From: an uncultured Methanobrevibacter sp.
Lineage (GTDB): Archaea; Methanobacteriota; Methanobacteria; Methanobacteriales; Methanobacteriaceae
NCBI GenBank assembly: GCA_900317865.1
Contig: ONIK01000047.1
Coordinates: 1 to 29,409 of the forward strand
Direction: 5' to 3'
Length of the DNA: 29,409 bases
The notes under the pieces are model-generated. The model saw only the letters and a list, made by a program, of their open reading frames with translations. It did not search any database and was not told the DNA's origin. Within the stretch, counting starts at the first letter, position 1. Every line of letters starts with the position of its first letter. Positions 8,511-14,792 of the stretch are shown piece by piece. The position numbers and the translations under genes were made by a program.

Positions 8511-9605
8511 ATGGGTATTGAAGATAAAATAAAAGATATTGAAGAAGAAATTCAAAAGACTCCCTACAATAAAGCAACTTCTCACCATATTGGGAAATTA
8601 AAAGCTAAACTTTCAAGATTAAAGGAGGAATCTCTCCAGCGTAGCAGTTCCGGTCATAAAGGCCAAGGATTTCACATGAAGAAAACTGGAGATGCGACCG
8701 TTGTACTTGTTGGATTTCCGTCTGTTGGTAAATCTACATTATTGAATGAAATAACAAATGCGGAAAGTAAAGTTGGTGCTTATCAGTTTACAACTTTAGA
8801 TATTGTTCCTGGTGTTATGGAGCATAAAAATGCTAAAATACAAGTTTTTGATATTCCTGGAATTATTACTGGTGCAAGCAGTGGTAAAGGAAGAGGTAAA
8901 GAGATATTGTCCGTTGCCAGAACTGCAGATTTAATTTTAGTTGTCCTTGATACTTTAAATCCACAACATTTGAATGTTATTTTAACTGAACTAAGAAATA
9001 TTGGTATAAGACCAAATGAACATCCTCCTGATGTAACTGTTAACAGAAAAAAACTTGGTGGTGTTAAAGTCTCTTCCACATGTCCATTAACTCATTTGGA
9101 TGAAAAAACTATACGATCCATTATTAATGAGTATGGAATGCATAATGCAGATGTTTTATTTAGGGATGATGTAACAATTGACCAGTTCATTGATGTGCTG
9201 GACAGAAATAAGTCTTATGTTCCAATGTTGATTTTATTAAACAAAGTTGATTTGGTAGATGAAAACTACTTGGAAGAACTTAAAAATTATATTCCTGATT
9301 TTATTCCGATTTCTGCTGATAAAAAAACCAATATCGATGAATTGAAAGATTTGATATTTGATAATTTGGATTTGGTTCGAGTTTATTTAAAACCGCAAGG
9401 TAAAAAAGCAGATATGGAAGATCCATTAGTTATTAAGAAAGGATCCACTGTTATCGATGCATGTGGAAAATTACACAGAGAATTTGTTAAAAACTTCCGT
9501 CATGCTAAAGTTTGGGGAACTTCCGTTAAATTCCCTGGTCAGAAAGTCGGACCTGATCATGTTCTTGAAGATGAAGATGTTTTAAGAATTATCTTAAAAA
9601 AATAG
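8511..9605 (+). CDS. DRG-family (Obg-like) GTPase with TGS domain
   Basis: An N-terminal helical segment ('EDKIKDIEEEI...KLKAKLSRLKEE') precedes a GTPase domain with the P-loop G68-F-P-S-V-G-K-S75, G3 motif D114-I-P-G117 and G4 motif N244-K-V-D247. An ~80-residue C-terminal TGS domain ends with 'GPDHVLEDEDVLRIILKK'. The order and length (364 residues) are those of archaeal/eukaryotic DRG proteins, which associate with ribosomes and translation. It starts 51 nt after aglB, behind a terminator, and lies only 6 nt before the AK6-like gene, suggesting an operon. Its exact role in archaea is unsettled. Confidence 0.93.
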   Translation: MGIEDKIKDIEEEIQKTPYNKATSHHIGKLKAKLSRLKEESLQRSSSGHKGQGFHMKKTGDATVVLVGFPSVGKSTLLNEITNAESKVGAYQFTTLDIVPGVMEHKNAKIQVFDIPGIITGASSGKGRGKEILSVARTADLILVVLDTLNPQHLNVILTELRNIGIRPNEHPPDVTVNRKKLGGVKVSSTCPLTHLDEKTIRSIINEYGMHNADVLFRDDVTIDQFIDVLDRNKSYVPMLILLNKVDLVDENYLEELKNYIPDFIPISADKKTNIDELKDLIFDNLDLVRVYLKPQGKKADMEDPLVIKKGSTVIDACGKLHREFVKNFRHAKVWGTSVKFPGQKVGPDHVLEDEDVLRIILKK

Positions 9606-9611
9606 ATTATT

Positions 9612-10154
9612 ATGTCTAATATTATTTTTATTAGCGGCACTCCATGTACTGGAAAAACTACTATTGGTGAAAAATTATCACAAGAATTAAATTGGGAATT
9701 GGTTAAAATCAATGATTTAGCTATTTCCAACAATTTAGTTTTAGGTATTGATGAGGATAAGGGCTATAAAATTATCGATATTGATGCCTTGGATAAAACT
9801 CTTGGTGATATTATTTCCTCATCTGAAAATCTGATTGTTGAAGGCCATTTAAGTCACTTGTGCTGCGGTGCCGATAAATTAATCATCCTGAGATGCAGGC
9901 CCGAAATTCTTGAAAAAAGACTGAATTCACGAAACTATTCTGATGCTAAAATTCATGAAAACCTGGAAGCTGAAGCTTTGGGAGTTTGTTCTGCTGAAAG
10001 TTTGGAAATTTATAAAAATAATGTCTATGAATTGGATGTCACTGATTTAAGCATAAATGATGCAGTATATATACTTTTGGATTTCATCAGTGGCAAAAAG
10101 GAATTGACTTTTGGTGAAATTGACTTCATGGACTGGTTACTCATACATCAATAG
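9612..10154 (+). CDS. AK6/Fap7-type adenylate kinase-like NTPase
   Basis: The P-loop G9-T-P-C-T-G-K-T16 near the N-terminus, 'LIVEGHLSHL' and the lid-like 'LRCRPEILEKRLNSRNY' identify the short adenylate kinase family of eukaryotic AK6/Fap7 and archaeal homologues. Eukaryotic members act in late maturation of the small ribosomal subunit with uS11, besides adenylate kinase activity. The 180-residue length is normal. It follows the DRG GTPase by 6 nt. A ribosome-assembly role is inferred from the family and from the neighbouring ribosomal genes. Confidence 0.88.
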   Translation: MSNIIFISGTPCTGKTTIGEKLSQELNWELVKINDLAISNNLVLGIDEDKGYKIIDIDALDKTLGDIISSSENLIVEGHLSHLCCGADKLIILRCRPEILEKRLNSRNYSDAKIHENLEAEALGVCSAESLEIYKNNVYELDVTDLSINDAVYILLDFISGKKELTFGEIDFMDWLLIHQ

Positions 10155-10470
10155 ATTTAATTTTATTTTTTTTATTGGATGATTTTATTTAATTAATTAT
10201 ATGTTAATTTTTACCAATACTTCATTGACTTTTCATTAAAAATATTTGGTCTATTTTTCATTTAATGGGAGTTATTTTTCTTCCGATTTTTCGTTTTTTT
10301 CATTGATTTTCTAATATATACATAACATTTATTAAGGTTAAAAATCATATTTATTTTTAATATTCATGTTAACCTAAGGTTATCATTTAACTATGGTTTT
10401 TGTTTTAATTTGCGCAAATCATTTTAATTCAATTTTTGAATATTATATCCGACAATTAAGGAGGATATTT
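10155..10470 (+). promoter_or_regulatory. AT-rich leader and promoter region before rnp4, with a 13-bp palindrome
   Basis: T-runs just after the kinase gene can end its transcript. A TATA-like CTAATATATAC lies near 10310. A perfect palindrome TAACCT-A-AGGTTA occupies 10370-10382, with a further AAGGTTA half-site at 10334-10340. A strong AAGGAGG lies at 10458-10464. Codons upstream of 10471 (from 10393) are open but look non-coding, so I read them as leader. Confidence 0.4.
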
Positions 10471-10836
10471 TTGAGTAGAGGAAAACGACCTAAATGGATG
10501 ATTGAAATAGCTATTGAAAGAATGAACATCCTTTTTGAGCGTGCTGAGATGGAATTCATCACCCATCCTGAACGGTCCCACAGGTATGTTGAATTGGCTA
10601 GAAAATTATCTACTAAATATAATACTAAAATTCCAGACAAATGGTCTAGAAGATATTGTAAAAAATGTGGTAAGTTCCTTTACTATGGTCATAATTCATC
10701 CGTCCGGCTCGTTGACGAGAAAGTTAACATTTTTTGTGGAGAATGTGGCCATGTTATGAGAATTCCTTATAATAAGGAAAAGAAAAATAAAAGGAGAGCT
10801 AAATATGAGTCAATCAAAAAAAGAAATGATGAATAG
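10471..10836 (+). CDS. rnp4: Ribonuclease P protein component 4 (Rpp21/Rpr2 family)
   Basis: This is a protein subunit of archaeal RNase P, which removes the 5' leader of pre-tRNA. N-terminal helices ('WMIEIAIERMNILFERAE', 'HRYVELARKLS') are followed by a zinc ribbon with C63-x2-C66 and C89-x2-C92 and a basic tail, the known architecture of Rpp21. TTG 10471 is chosen because AAGGAGG sits 6 nt before it and the protein then begins M-S-R-G-K-R-P-K-W, giving 121 residues. Its end overlaps the next gene by 32 nt, indicating tight cotranscription. In Methanothermobacter the homologue lies in the same gene neighbourhood. Confidence 0.92.
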   Translation: MSRGKRPKWMIEIAIERMNILFERAEMEFITHPERSHRYVELARKLSTKYNTKIPDKWSRRYCKKCGKFLYYGHNSSVRLVDEKVNIFCGECGHVMRIPYNKEKKNKRRAKYESIKKRNDE

Positions 10837-11062
10837 AGCTCTTTCCGCGATGACAATTAATATTGGTAAAGGCGGCGTTAATGATAATGTTATTGAAGAA
10901 ATCAAACGTCAACTAAAAGCTAATGAGATTGTCAAACTTAAATTTGCAAAAAATATCGCTAAAGATAAAGATACTTATATTGCAGAAATTGTCGAAAAAA
11001 CTCGATGTAAATTAATCGATGTTAGAGGACATGTTGCTGTAATTTACAAAAAGAAGCCTTAA
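10805..11062 (+). CDS. YhbY/CRM-domain RNA-binding protein
   Basis: An 85-residue protein with the compact CRM (YhbY-like) fold: basic N-terminal helix, the conserved loop 'NIGKGGVNDNVIEEI' with G-K-G-G, a helix 'IKRQLKANEIVKLKF', and the C-terminal strand pattern 'VRGHVAVIYKKK'. CRM proteins bind RNA and associate with pre-50S particles in bacteria. ATG 10805 is preceded by AGGAG and overlaps the end of rnp4, suggesting translational coupling. Its genetic linkage to RNase P and ribosomal genes fits an RNA-processing role, but the target RNA is unknown. Confidence 0.85.
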   Translation: MSQSKKEMMNRALSAMTINIGKGGVNDNVIEEIKRQLKANEIVKLKFAKNIAKDKDTYIAEIVEKTRCKLIDVRGHVAVIYKKKP

Positions 11063-11070
11063 GAATTACT

Positions 11071-11113
11071 TAAATTTAGAGTTACAGGCCCTATTTTTTA
11101 GGTCTTAAATTTA
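11071..11113 (+). promoter_or_regulatory. Hairpin in the leader of the S19e gene
   Basis: TAAATTTA at 11071-11078 pairs with TAAATTTA at 11106-11113. An inner CCTA (11090-11093) / TAGG (11099-11102) stem closes a T5 loop. It may be a weak terminator after the CRM gene or a leader element for the S19e gene. Confidence 0.3.
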
Positions 11114-11160
11114 CAGTGGATTAAGAGGACAATTATTTAATAAAATATTGGAGAATTAAT

Positions 11161-11886
11161 ATGACTACTGTATTTGATGTACCTGCAGATTTATTAATTA
11201 AAAAAGTCGCAGAAGAATTTAAAGATAATGATAAAATCAATTCCCCTGCATGGTCCAATTTTGTTAAAACTGGTGTTCACAAAGAAAGAAAACCAGAAAA
11301 TGCTGATTGGTGGTATGTAAGATGCGCTTCTATCATTAGAAGAGTATACATGGATGGACCTGTTGGAGTAATGAGTTTAAGAACTTTCTACGGTGGTAAA
11401 AAAGACCGTGGTGTAACTCCTGAAGTATTTAGAAAAGGTAGCGGAGCTATTATTAGAAATGCTCTTCACCAATTAGAAGACGCAGGTTTAGTTGAAAAAG
11501 TTGAAGGCGGAAGAGTTGTTTCCCCTAAAGGAAGATCATTTTTAGATAAAACCGCTGGTGAAATCATAATTGATATTCCTGAACTTGCAAAATTCAGCAA
11601 TCAAAGTGAATCTGGAAATAGTTTGCATTCTAATTTTATTAGTAAATTAACTTCATCTATAGAAAATAATTCTGAAATAGATGATGCTGATAAAGAAAAA
11701 TACCTTGATGTTGTTTCAAAAATAGATGAAGGACATGAGCATTTATCAAATGCAATTAAAGAGTTTAGTGATGACATGAAAGAAAAACATTCTAATGATG
11801 TATTCGAATCCTTATCTTCATTAAAAAAAGAAGATTTAGGTGATGCTATAGACTCACTTATTACCTCTTTAAGGAGAAAACATTAA
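11161..11886 (+). CDS. rps19e: Ribosomal protein S19e (eS19) with ~96-residue acidic C-terminal extension
   Basis: Residues 1-145 match archaeal/eukaryotic eS19, a 30S subunit protein that in eukaryotes is needed for pre-rRNA maturation: 'VFDVPADLLI', 'PAWSNFVKTGVHKE...DWWYVRCASIIRRVY', 'YGGKKDRGV', 'GSGAIIRNALHQLEDAGLVEK'. Archaeal eS19 normally stops at about 145-155 residues. Here the frame continues without a break to residue 241 with a Ser/Asp/Glu/Lys-rich, probably helical segment. Codon use in the tail resembles the rest of the gene and I see no frameshift. GGAG at 11150-11153 precedes ATG 11161. The tail might be a lineage-specific extension or a fusion with a small acidic protein. 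Confidence 0.92.
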   Translation: MTTVFDVPADLLIKKVAEEFKDNDKINSPAWSNFVKTGVHKERKPENADWWYVRCASIIRRVYMDGPVGVMSLRTFYGGKKDRGVTPEVFRKGSGAIIRNALHQLEDAGLVEKVEGGRVVSPKGRSFLDKTAGEIIIDIPELAKFSNQSESGNSLHSNFISKLTSSIENNSEIDDADKEKYLDVVSKIDEGHEHLSNAIKEFSDDMKEKHSNDVFESLSSLKKEDLGDAIDSLITSLRRKH

Positions 11887-11937
11887 GTTATATTCTAAAC
11901 TTGCAAAATATTATTAATTATTAATGGAGAGTTTGAT

Positions 11938-12300
11938 ATGAGCGATCTTGATGAAATTCGTCAAAAAAGAATGGCTGAGTTACAGGCACAGCAAGCTGCT
12001 GCACAGCAACAAGCACAACAGCAACAGGCTGTTCAACAACAAATGCAACAGCAGGAAGCACAGGCACAATTTGAAGCTCAGAAAAAGCAAATTTTGGGTC
12101 AGATAATGACTCCTGAAGCTCGTAACAGGTTAGCTAATCTTAAATTAACTAAACCTGAGCTTGTTAATCAAATTGAAATTCAATTAATTCAATCTGCTCA
12201 GGCTGGTAGTTTAAGAGGAAAAGTAACTGATGAACAACTTAAAGTGCTTTTAAGACAAATTGCTGGTCAAAAAAGGGAGATTAAAATTACAAGGAAATAG
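11938..12300 (+). CDS. PDCD5-like DNA-binding protein
   Basis: A small protein of the PDCD5/TFAR19 family, whose Methanothermobacter member (MTH1615) has a known helical-bundle structure. It begins 'MSDLDEIRQKRMAELQ' and ends with the conserved 'LANLKLTKPELVNQIEIQLIQSAQAG...KVTDEQLKVLLRQI...KREIKITRK'. The N-terminal helix is stretched by a Gln-rich run (residues ~17-45) coded by CAG/CAA. GGAG lies before ATG 11938. It follows S19e by 51 nt, the usual archaeal order. The molecular function in archaea is uncertain. Confidence 0.92.
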   Translation: MSDLDEIRQKRMAELQAQQAAAQQQAQQQQAVQQQMQQQEAQAQFEAQKKQILGQIMTPEARNRLANLKLTKPELVNQIEIQLIQSAQAGSLRGKVTDEQLKVLLRQIAGQKREIKITRK

Positions 12301-12305
12301 TATCT

Positions 12306-12890
12306 ATGAAAGCGGCTGTATTGTATAGTGGTGGTAAAGATTCATCTTTTATGGCTGTCATGCTTAAAAGATTAGGTCTTGATGTAGAATTATGCACTGC
12401 CAACTTCGGTGTTTATGATTCATATATTCCGGCCAGCAAATCCGCAAATTCATTAGGTTTTAATCATAAAGTATTGGATTTGGATTTAGATATTTTAGAT
12501 AAGACCTGTAACATGATTATGGAGGATGGATTTCCCAATGATGGGATAAAATTCATTCATGAACGTGTTATTGAAGAAGTTGCTGATAAATACGATATTA
12601 TTGCCGATGGTACAAGAAGGGATGACAGGACTCCGAAACTCAATGTCAATCAAATAAAAAGTCTAGAAGATAGGAAAAATGTTCAATACATTAATCTGGA
12701 TAGTTTTGGTCACAAATCTATTAAATTAATAACATCCAATCTTTTCGAAATATCTCATGAAAAAAGCAACAAGGATAACAGCTCTGATTATGAGGTTGAA
12801 ATAAGGACTTTGATTGATGAGAAAGGAGGAAATTCTTTAGATATTTTTCCTGAACATTATCAAACTCGAGTTATAGGATATAAAAAATAA
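12306..12890 (+). CDS. PP-loop superfamily ATPase
   Basis: The N-terminal S8-G-G-K-D-S13 is the pyrophosphate-binding PP-loop of adenylating enzymes (N-type ATP pyrophosphatases). These activate a carbonyl or carboxyl group as an adenylate before thiolation, amidation or tRNA modification. Further on, 'IIADGTRRDDRTPKL' resembles the conserved second motif of such enzymes. At 194 residues it is short and has no recognisable extra RNA-binding or glutaminase domain. It starts 6 nt after the PDCD5-like gene. The substrate cannot be told; a role in tRNA or protein modification is suggested only by the neighbours. Confidence 0.8.
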   Translation: MKAAVLYSGGKDSSFMAVMLKRLGLDVELCTANFGVYDSYIPASKSANSLGFNHKVLDLDLDILDKTCNMIMEDGFPNDGIKFIHERVIEEVADKYDIIADGTRRDDRTPKLNVNQIKSLEDRKNVQYINLDSFGHKSIKLITSNLFEISHEKSNKDNSSDYEVEIRTLIDEKGGNSLDIFPEHYQTRVIGYKK

Positions 12891-12915
12891 TTATACTTTA
12901 TTCACAGGTGAGAAA

Positions 12916-13032
12916 ATGAGTAGAAATAAACCATTAGCTAAAAAATTAAGAATGGCAAAAGCAAACAAACAAAATAGGAGAATTCCAATCTGGGCTTATG
13001 CTCATGGAAAGAGTTTACACTATTCCACTTAG
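12916..13032 (+). pseudogene. rpl39e: Ribosomal protein L39e, truncated and running out of frame into the L31e gene
   Basis: AGGTGA at 12907-12912 precedes ATG 12916. The first 29 residues ('MSRNKPLAKKLRMAKANK...IPIWAYA') are clearly archaeal eL39, a ~50-residue protein lining the ribosomal exit tunnel. After A29 the reading frame enters the L31e gene out of frame and adds only 'HGKSLHYST' before TAG at 13030-13032. The conserved basic C-terminus (K-T-N-R-K ... R-H-W-R-R type) is absent and is not found in any frame nearby. It looks like a deletion joining codon 29 of L39e to the start of L31e. The product is probably not functional as eL39, or this is an assembly error. Confidence 0.75.
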
Positions 13033-13249
13033 AAACGTAAAAAACGTTAAAAGAACTATCCGTGCTCCTAGAGCTATTAGGGAAGTTAAAAATTTCTTAA
13101 CCAAACACATGAAAGCTGAAGAAGTTAAACTTGATGAGTCAATCAATCATGTAATTTGGGCAAGAGGTATTCAAAAAATACCTTCTAAAATTACTGTTAA
13201 AGCAGTTAAAGATGAAGATGGTGTTGTAGAAGCTACTTTAGCAGAATAG
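13004..13249 (+). CDS. rpl31e: Ribosomal protein L31e (eL31)
   Basis: A large-subunit ribosomal protein located near the exit of the peptide tunnel. 'MERVYTIPLRNVKNVKRTIRAPRAIREVKNFLTKHMK' and 'VIWARGIQKIPSKITVKAVK' are characteristic, and the 81 residues are normal. ATG 13004 matches the usual N-terminus (M-E-R-x-Y-T-I-P); ATG 12998 would add two residues. Unlike every neighbour, it has no visible ribosome binding site: the bases just upstream belong to the truncated L39e frame. This agrees with loss of the intergenic segment. Confidence 0.93.
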   Translation: MERVYTIPLRNVKNVKRTIRAPRAIREVKNFLTKHMKAEEVKLDESINHVIWARGIQKIPSKITVKAVKDEDGVVEATLAE

Positions 13250-13291
13250 CTATTGTACCTTTTTCAAATACTTAATATGTGAGGTGACAAT

Positions 13292-13963
13292 ATGTTGAGA
13301 AGAATCGATATTGTTGGAAATCCAAATGTTGGAGTTTTCATTCAAGCAACTGATGACTATGTTATTGTTCCCTATAATTTAATTGATGAGAAAGTTAAAT
13401 TAGTTGAGGAAATATTGGAAGTCCCTGCTGTGAAATCTTCTGTTTCTGGAAGTAGCCTTATTGGATCTTTATCTGTAGCTAATTCAAAAGGTATTGTTGT
13501 TTCCCCACACGTTTTAGATAGAGAAGTTGAACAATTCAAAGAATTAGGTCTTGAAGTAGCAGCTATTCCGGGCACTTATACTGCCGTCGGAAATATTGTC
13601 GCAGCTAATGATAATGGTGCTATTGTAAGTCCTTTTTTATCTGAAGATGCTATCAATACAATTGAATCTACTTTGGATGTTAATGTTGAAGCTACTTCTA
13701 TGGTTGGAAGTGATATTATTGGATCATTAATATCCGTGACCAATAAAGGGTTCTTAATTAGCAGTACTGCTGTTGAAAGTGAAGTTGACTTTTCTCGTAA
13801 AGTATTTGGTGTTGAAGGGGATGTAGGTACTGTTGGAAGAGGAATTTCTTTAGTTGGAGCATGTTCCATTGCTAATTCAAATGGAGCTATCGTTGCTAAA
13901 GACAGTACTGGTCCTGAAATGGCTAGAGTTGAAGAAGCATTAGGCTTTTTAGATGATTTATAA
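13292..13963 (+). CDS. eif6: Translation initiation factor 6 (aIF6)
   Basis: aIF6 binds the large ribosomal subunit and prevents premature joining with the small subunit; it also takes part in 60S/50S biogenesis. The 223-residue protein shows the fivefold repeated pentein pattern, with recurring 'VANSKGIVVSP', 'VAANDNGAIVSP', 'SVTNKGFLIS' and 'SIANSNGAIVAK' strands. GAGGTGA at 13280-13286 precedes ATG 13292. It lies in the standard archaeal order L31e-aIF6-LX-prefoldin alpha. Confidence 0.96.
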   Translation: MLRRIDIVGNPNVGVFIQATDDYVIVPYNLIDEKVKLVEEILEVPAVKSSVSGSSLIGSLSVANSKGIVVSPHVLDREVEQFKELGLEVAAIPGTYTAVGNIVAANDNGAIVSPFLSEDAINTIESTLDVNVEATSMVGSDIIGSLISVTNKGFLISSTAVESEVDFSRKVFGVEGDVGTVGRGISLVGACSIANSNGAIVAKDSTGPEMARVEEALGFLDDL

Positions 13964-13983
13964 TTATTATCTGAGGGATTAAT

Positions 13984-14208
13984 ATGATAACTAAAATTTA
14001 CAGAGTTAAAGGTACTTTTGTAATGGGCGATGAGTTTCATAAATTTGTAAAAGAATATAAAGCTACCAGTGAAGCTGATATCGAACAGAAAATTTATGAA
14101 CGTTTCGGAAGCAAACACGGTATTAACAGAAATCAAATTAAAATTTCTGAAATCACTGAAATTGCTCCTGAAGAAGTTGTTGACCCAATTGTAAAAGAAA
14201 TTTTATAA
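13984..14208 (+). CDS. rplX: Ribosomal protein LX (L18a/L20a, eL20)
   Basis: A 74-residue protein typical of archaeal LX, the short counterpart of eukaryotic L18a/eL20: 'YRVKGTFVMGDEFHKFVKEYKATSEADIEQKIYERFGSKHGINRNQIKISEI'. A GAGGG site precedes ATG 13984, 20 nt after aIF6. It is a large-subunit component. Confidence 0.93.
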   Translation: MITKIYRVKGTFVMGDEFHKFVKEYKATSEADIEQKIYERFGSKHGINRNQIKISEITEIAPEEVVDPIVKEIL

Positions 14209-14230
14209 TTGCACTTTACGGGGTGTTATT

Positions 14231-14662
14231 ATGGAAGATCAGCAAAAATTAAATGAACTCATTAATGAAATTAATGCATATAACCAGCAAGGAGATTTAA
14301 TTCGCCAACAAATTGAATTAATTCAAGCTTCTATATCTGAGGTTGATGCATTAACCAACACTTTGGATGATTTAAATGGTGAAAAAGCTGTTGAAGCTTT
14401 TGTGCCTGTAGGTGCTGGTTCTTTCATTAAAGGGGAACTTAAAGACACTGATGAAATTATTATAAGTATTGGTGCAGGATTCGCTATTAAAAAAGATGCT
14501 GAGGGTGCTAAAAAAATTATTGCTGGGCAGAAAAAAGATTTGGAAGATAGCTTAGATAAAATGTTAGCTAATTTACAGCAAGTAACTGATATTATAGCTA
14601 CTCTTCAAGGTCAGGCTCAACAAATTCAAGCTGCAGCTCAGGGTGGCGTAACCGGTTATTAA
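14231..14662 (+). CDS. pfdA: Prefoldin alpha subunit
   Basis: Prefoldin alpha forms, with the beta subunit, a hexameric ATP-independent chaperone that binds unfolded chains through coiled-coil tentacles. The 143 residues have N- and C-terminal coiled coils flanking the beta-hairpin region 'KAVEAFVPVGAGSFIKGELKDTDEIIISIGAGFAIKK'. The start ATG 14231 is 5 nt after GGGGTG (14220-14225). T-rich DNA follows the stop. It ends the translation block; ftsY, its usual downstream neighbour in many euryarchaea, is displaced by two surface-protein genes. Confidence 0.95.
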   Translation: MEDQQKLNELINEINAYNQQGDLIRQQIELIQASISEVDALTNTLDDLNGEKAVEAFVPVGAGSFIKGELKDTDEIIISIGAGFAIKKDAEGAKKIIAGQKKDLEDSLDKMLANLQQVTDIIATLQGQAQQIQAAAQGGVTGY

Positions 14663-14700
14663 TTACTTATAACTTTTTTTATTTTTTTTTTATTTGTATT
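14663..14700 (+). terminator. T-run terminator after pfdA
   Basis: Runs of 7 and 10 T directly follow the pfdA stop codon, without a strong hairpin. This is the T-stretch type of archaeal terminator. Confidence 0.45.
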
Positions 14701-14734
14701 GACTTATTTTTTTAAAAATCTATATTTTTTCGTA

Positions 14735-14792
14735 TAATATTTAATAAGATTTTTTAGTAATTTACTTTTATTACTTCATATATAATAATTTA
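14735..14792 (+). promoter_or_regulatory. Promoter of the first Ig-repeat surface-protein gene
   Basis: TATA-like ATATTTAATAA at about 14737-14747 would place transcription start near 14770, leaving a short leader with GGGGTG at 14797-14802. A second TATATAATA at 14779-14787 is too close to be the main box. Confidence 0.4.

Noticed and set aside
10393..10470. N-terminal extension of rnp4 from an upstream ATG
   Set aside because: The TTG at 10471 has a strong AAGGAGG and gives the family's usual N-terminus; the extension looks like leader DNA.
13576..14136. 186-residue minus-strand ORF opposite aIF6 and LX
   Set aside because: It lies opposite two certain genes, has no start signal, and its composition follows from the complementary codons.
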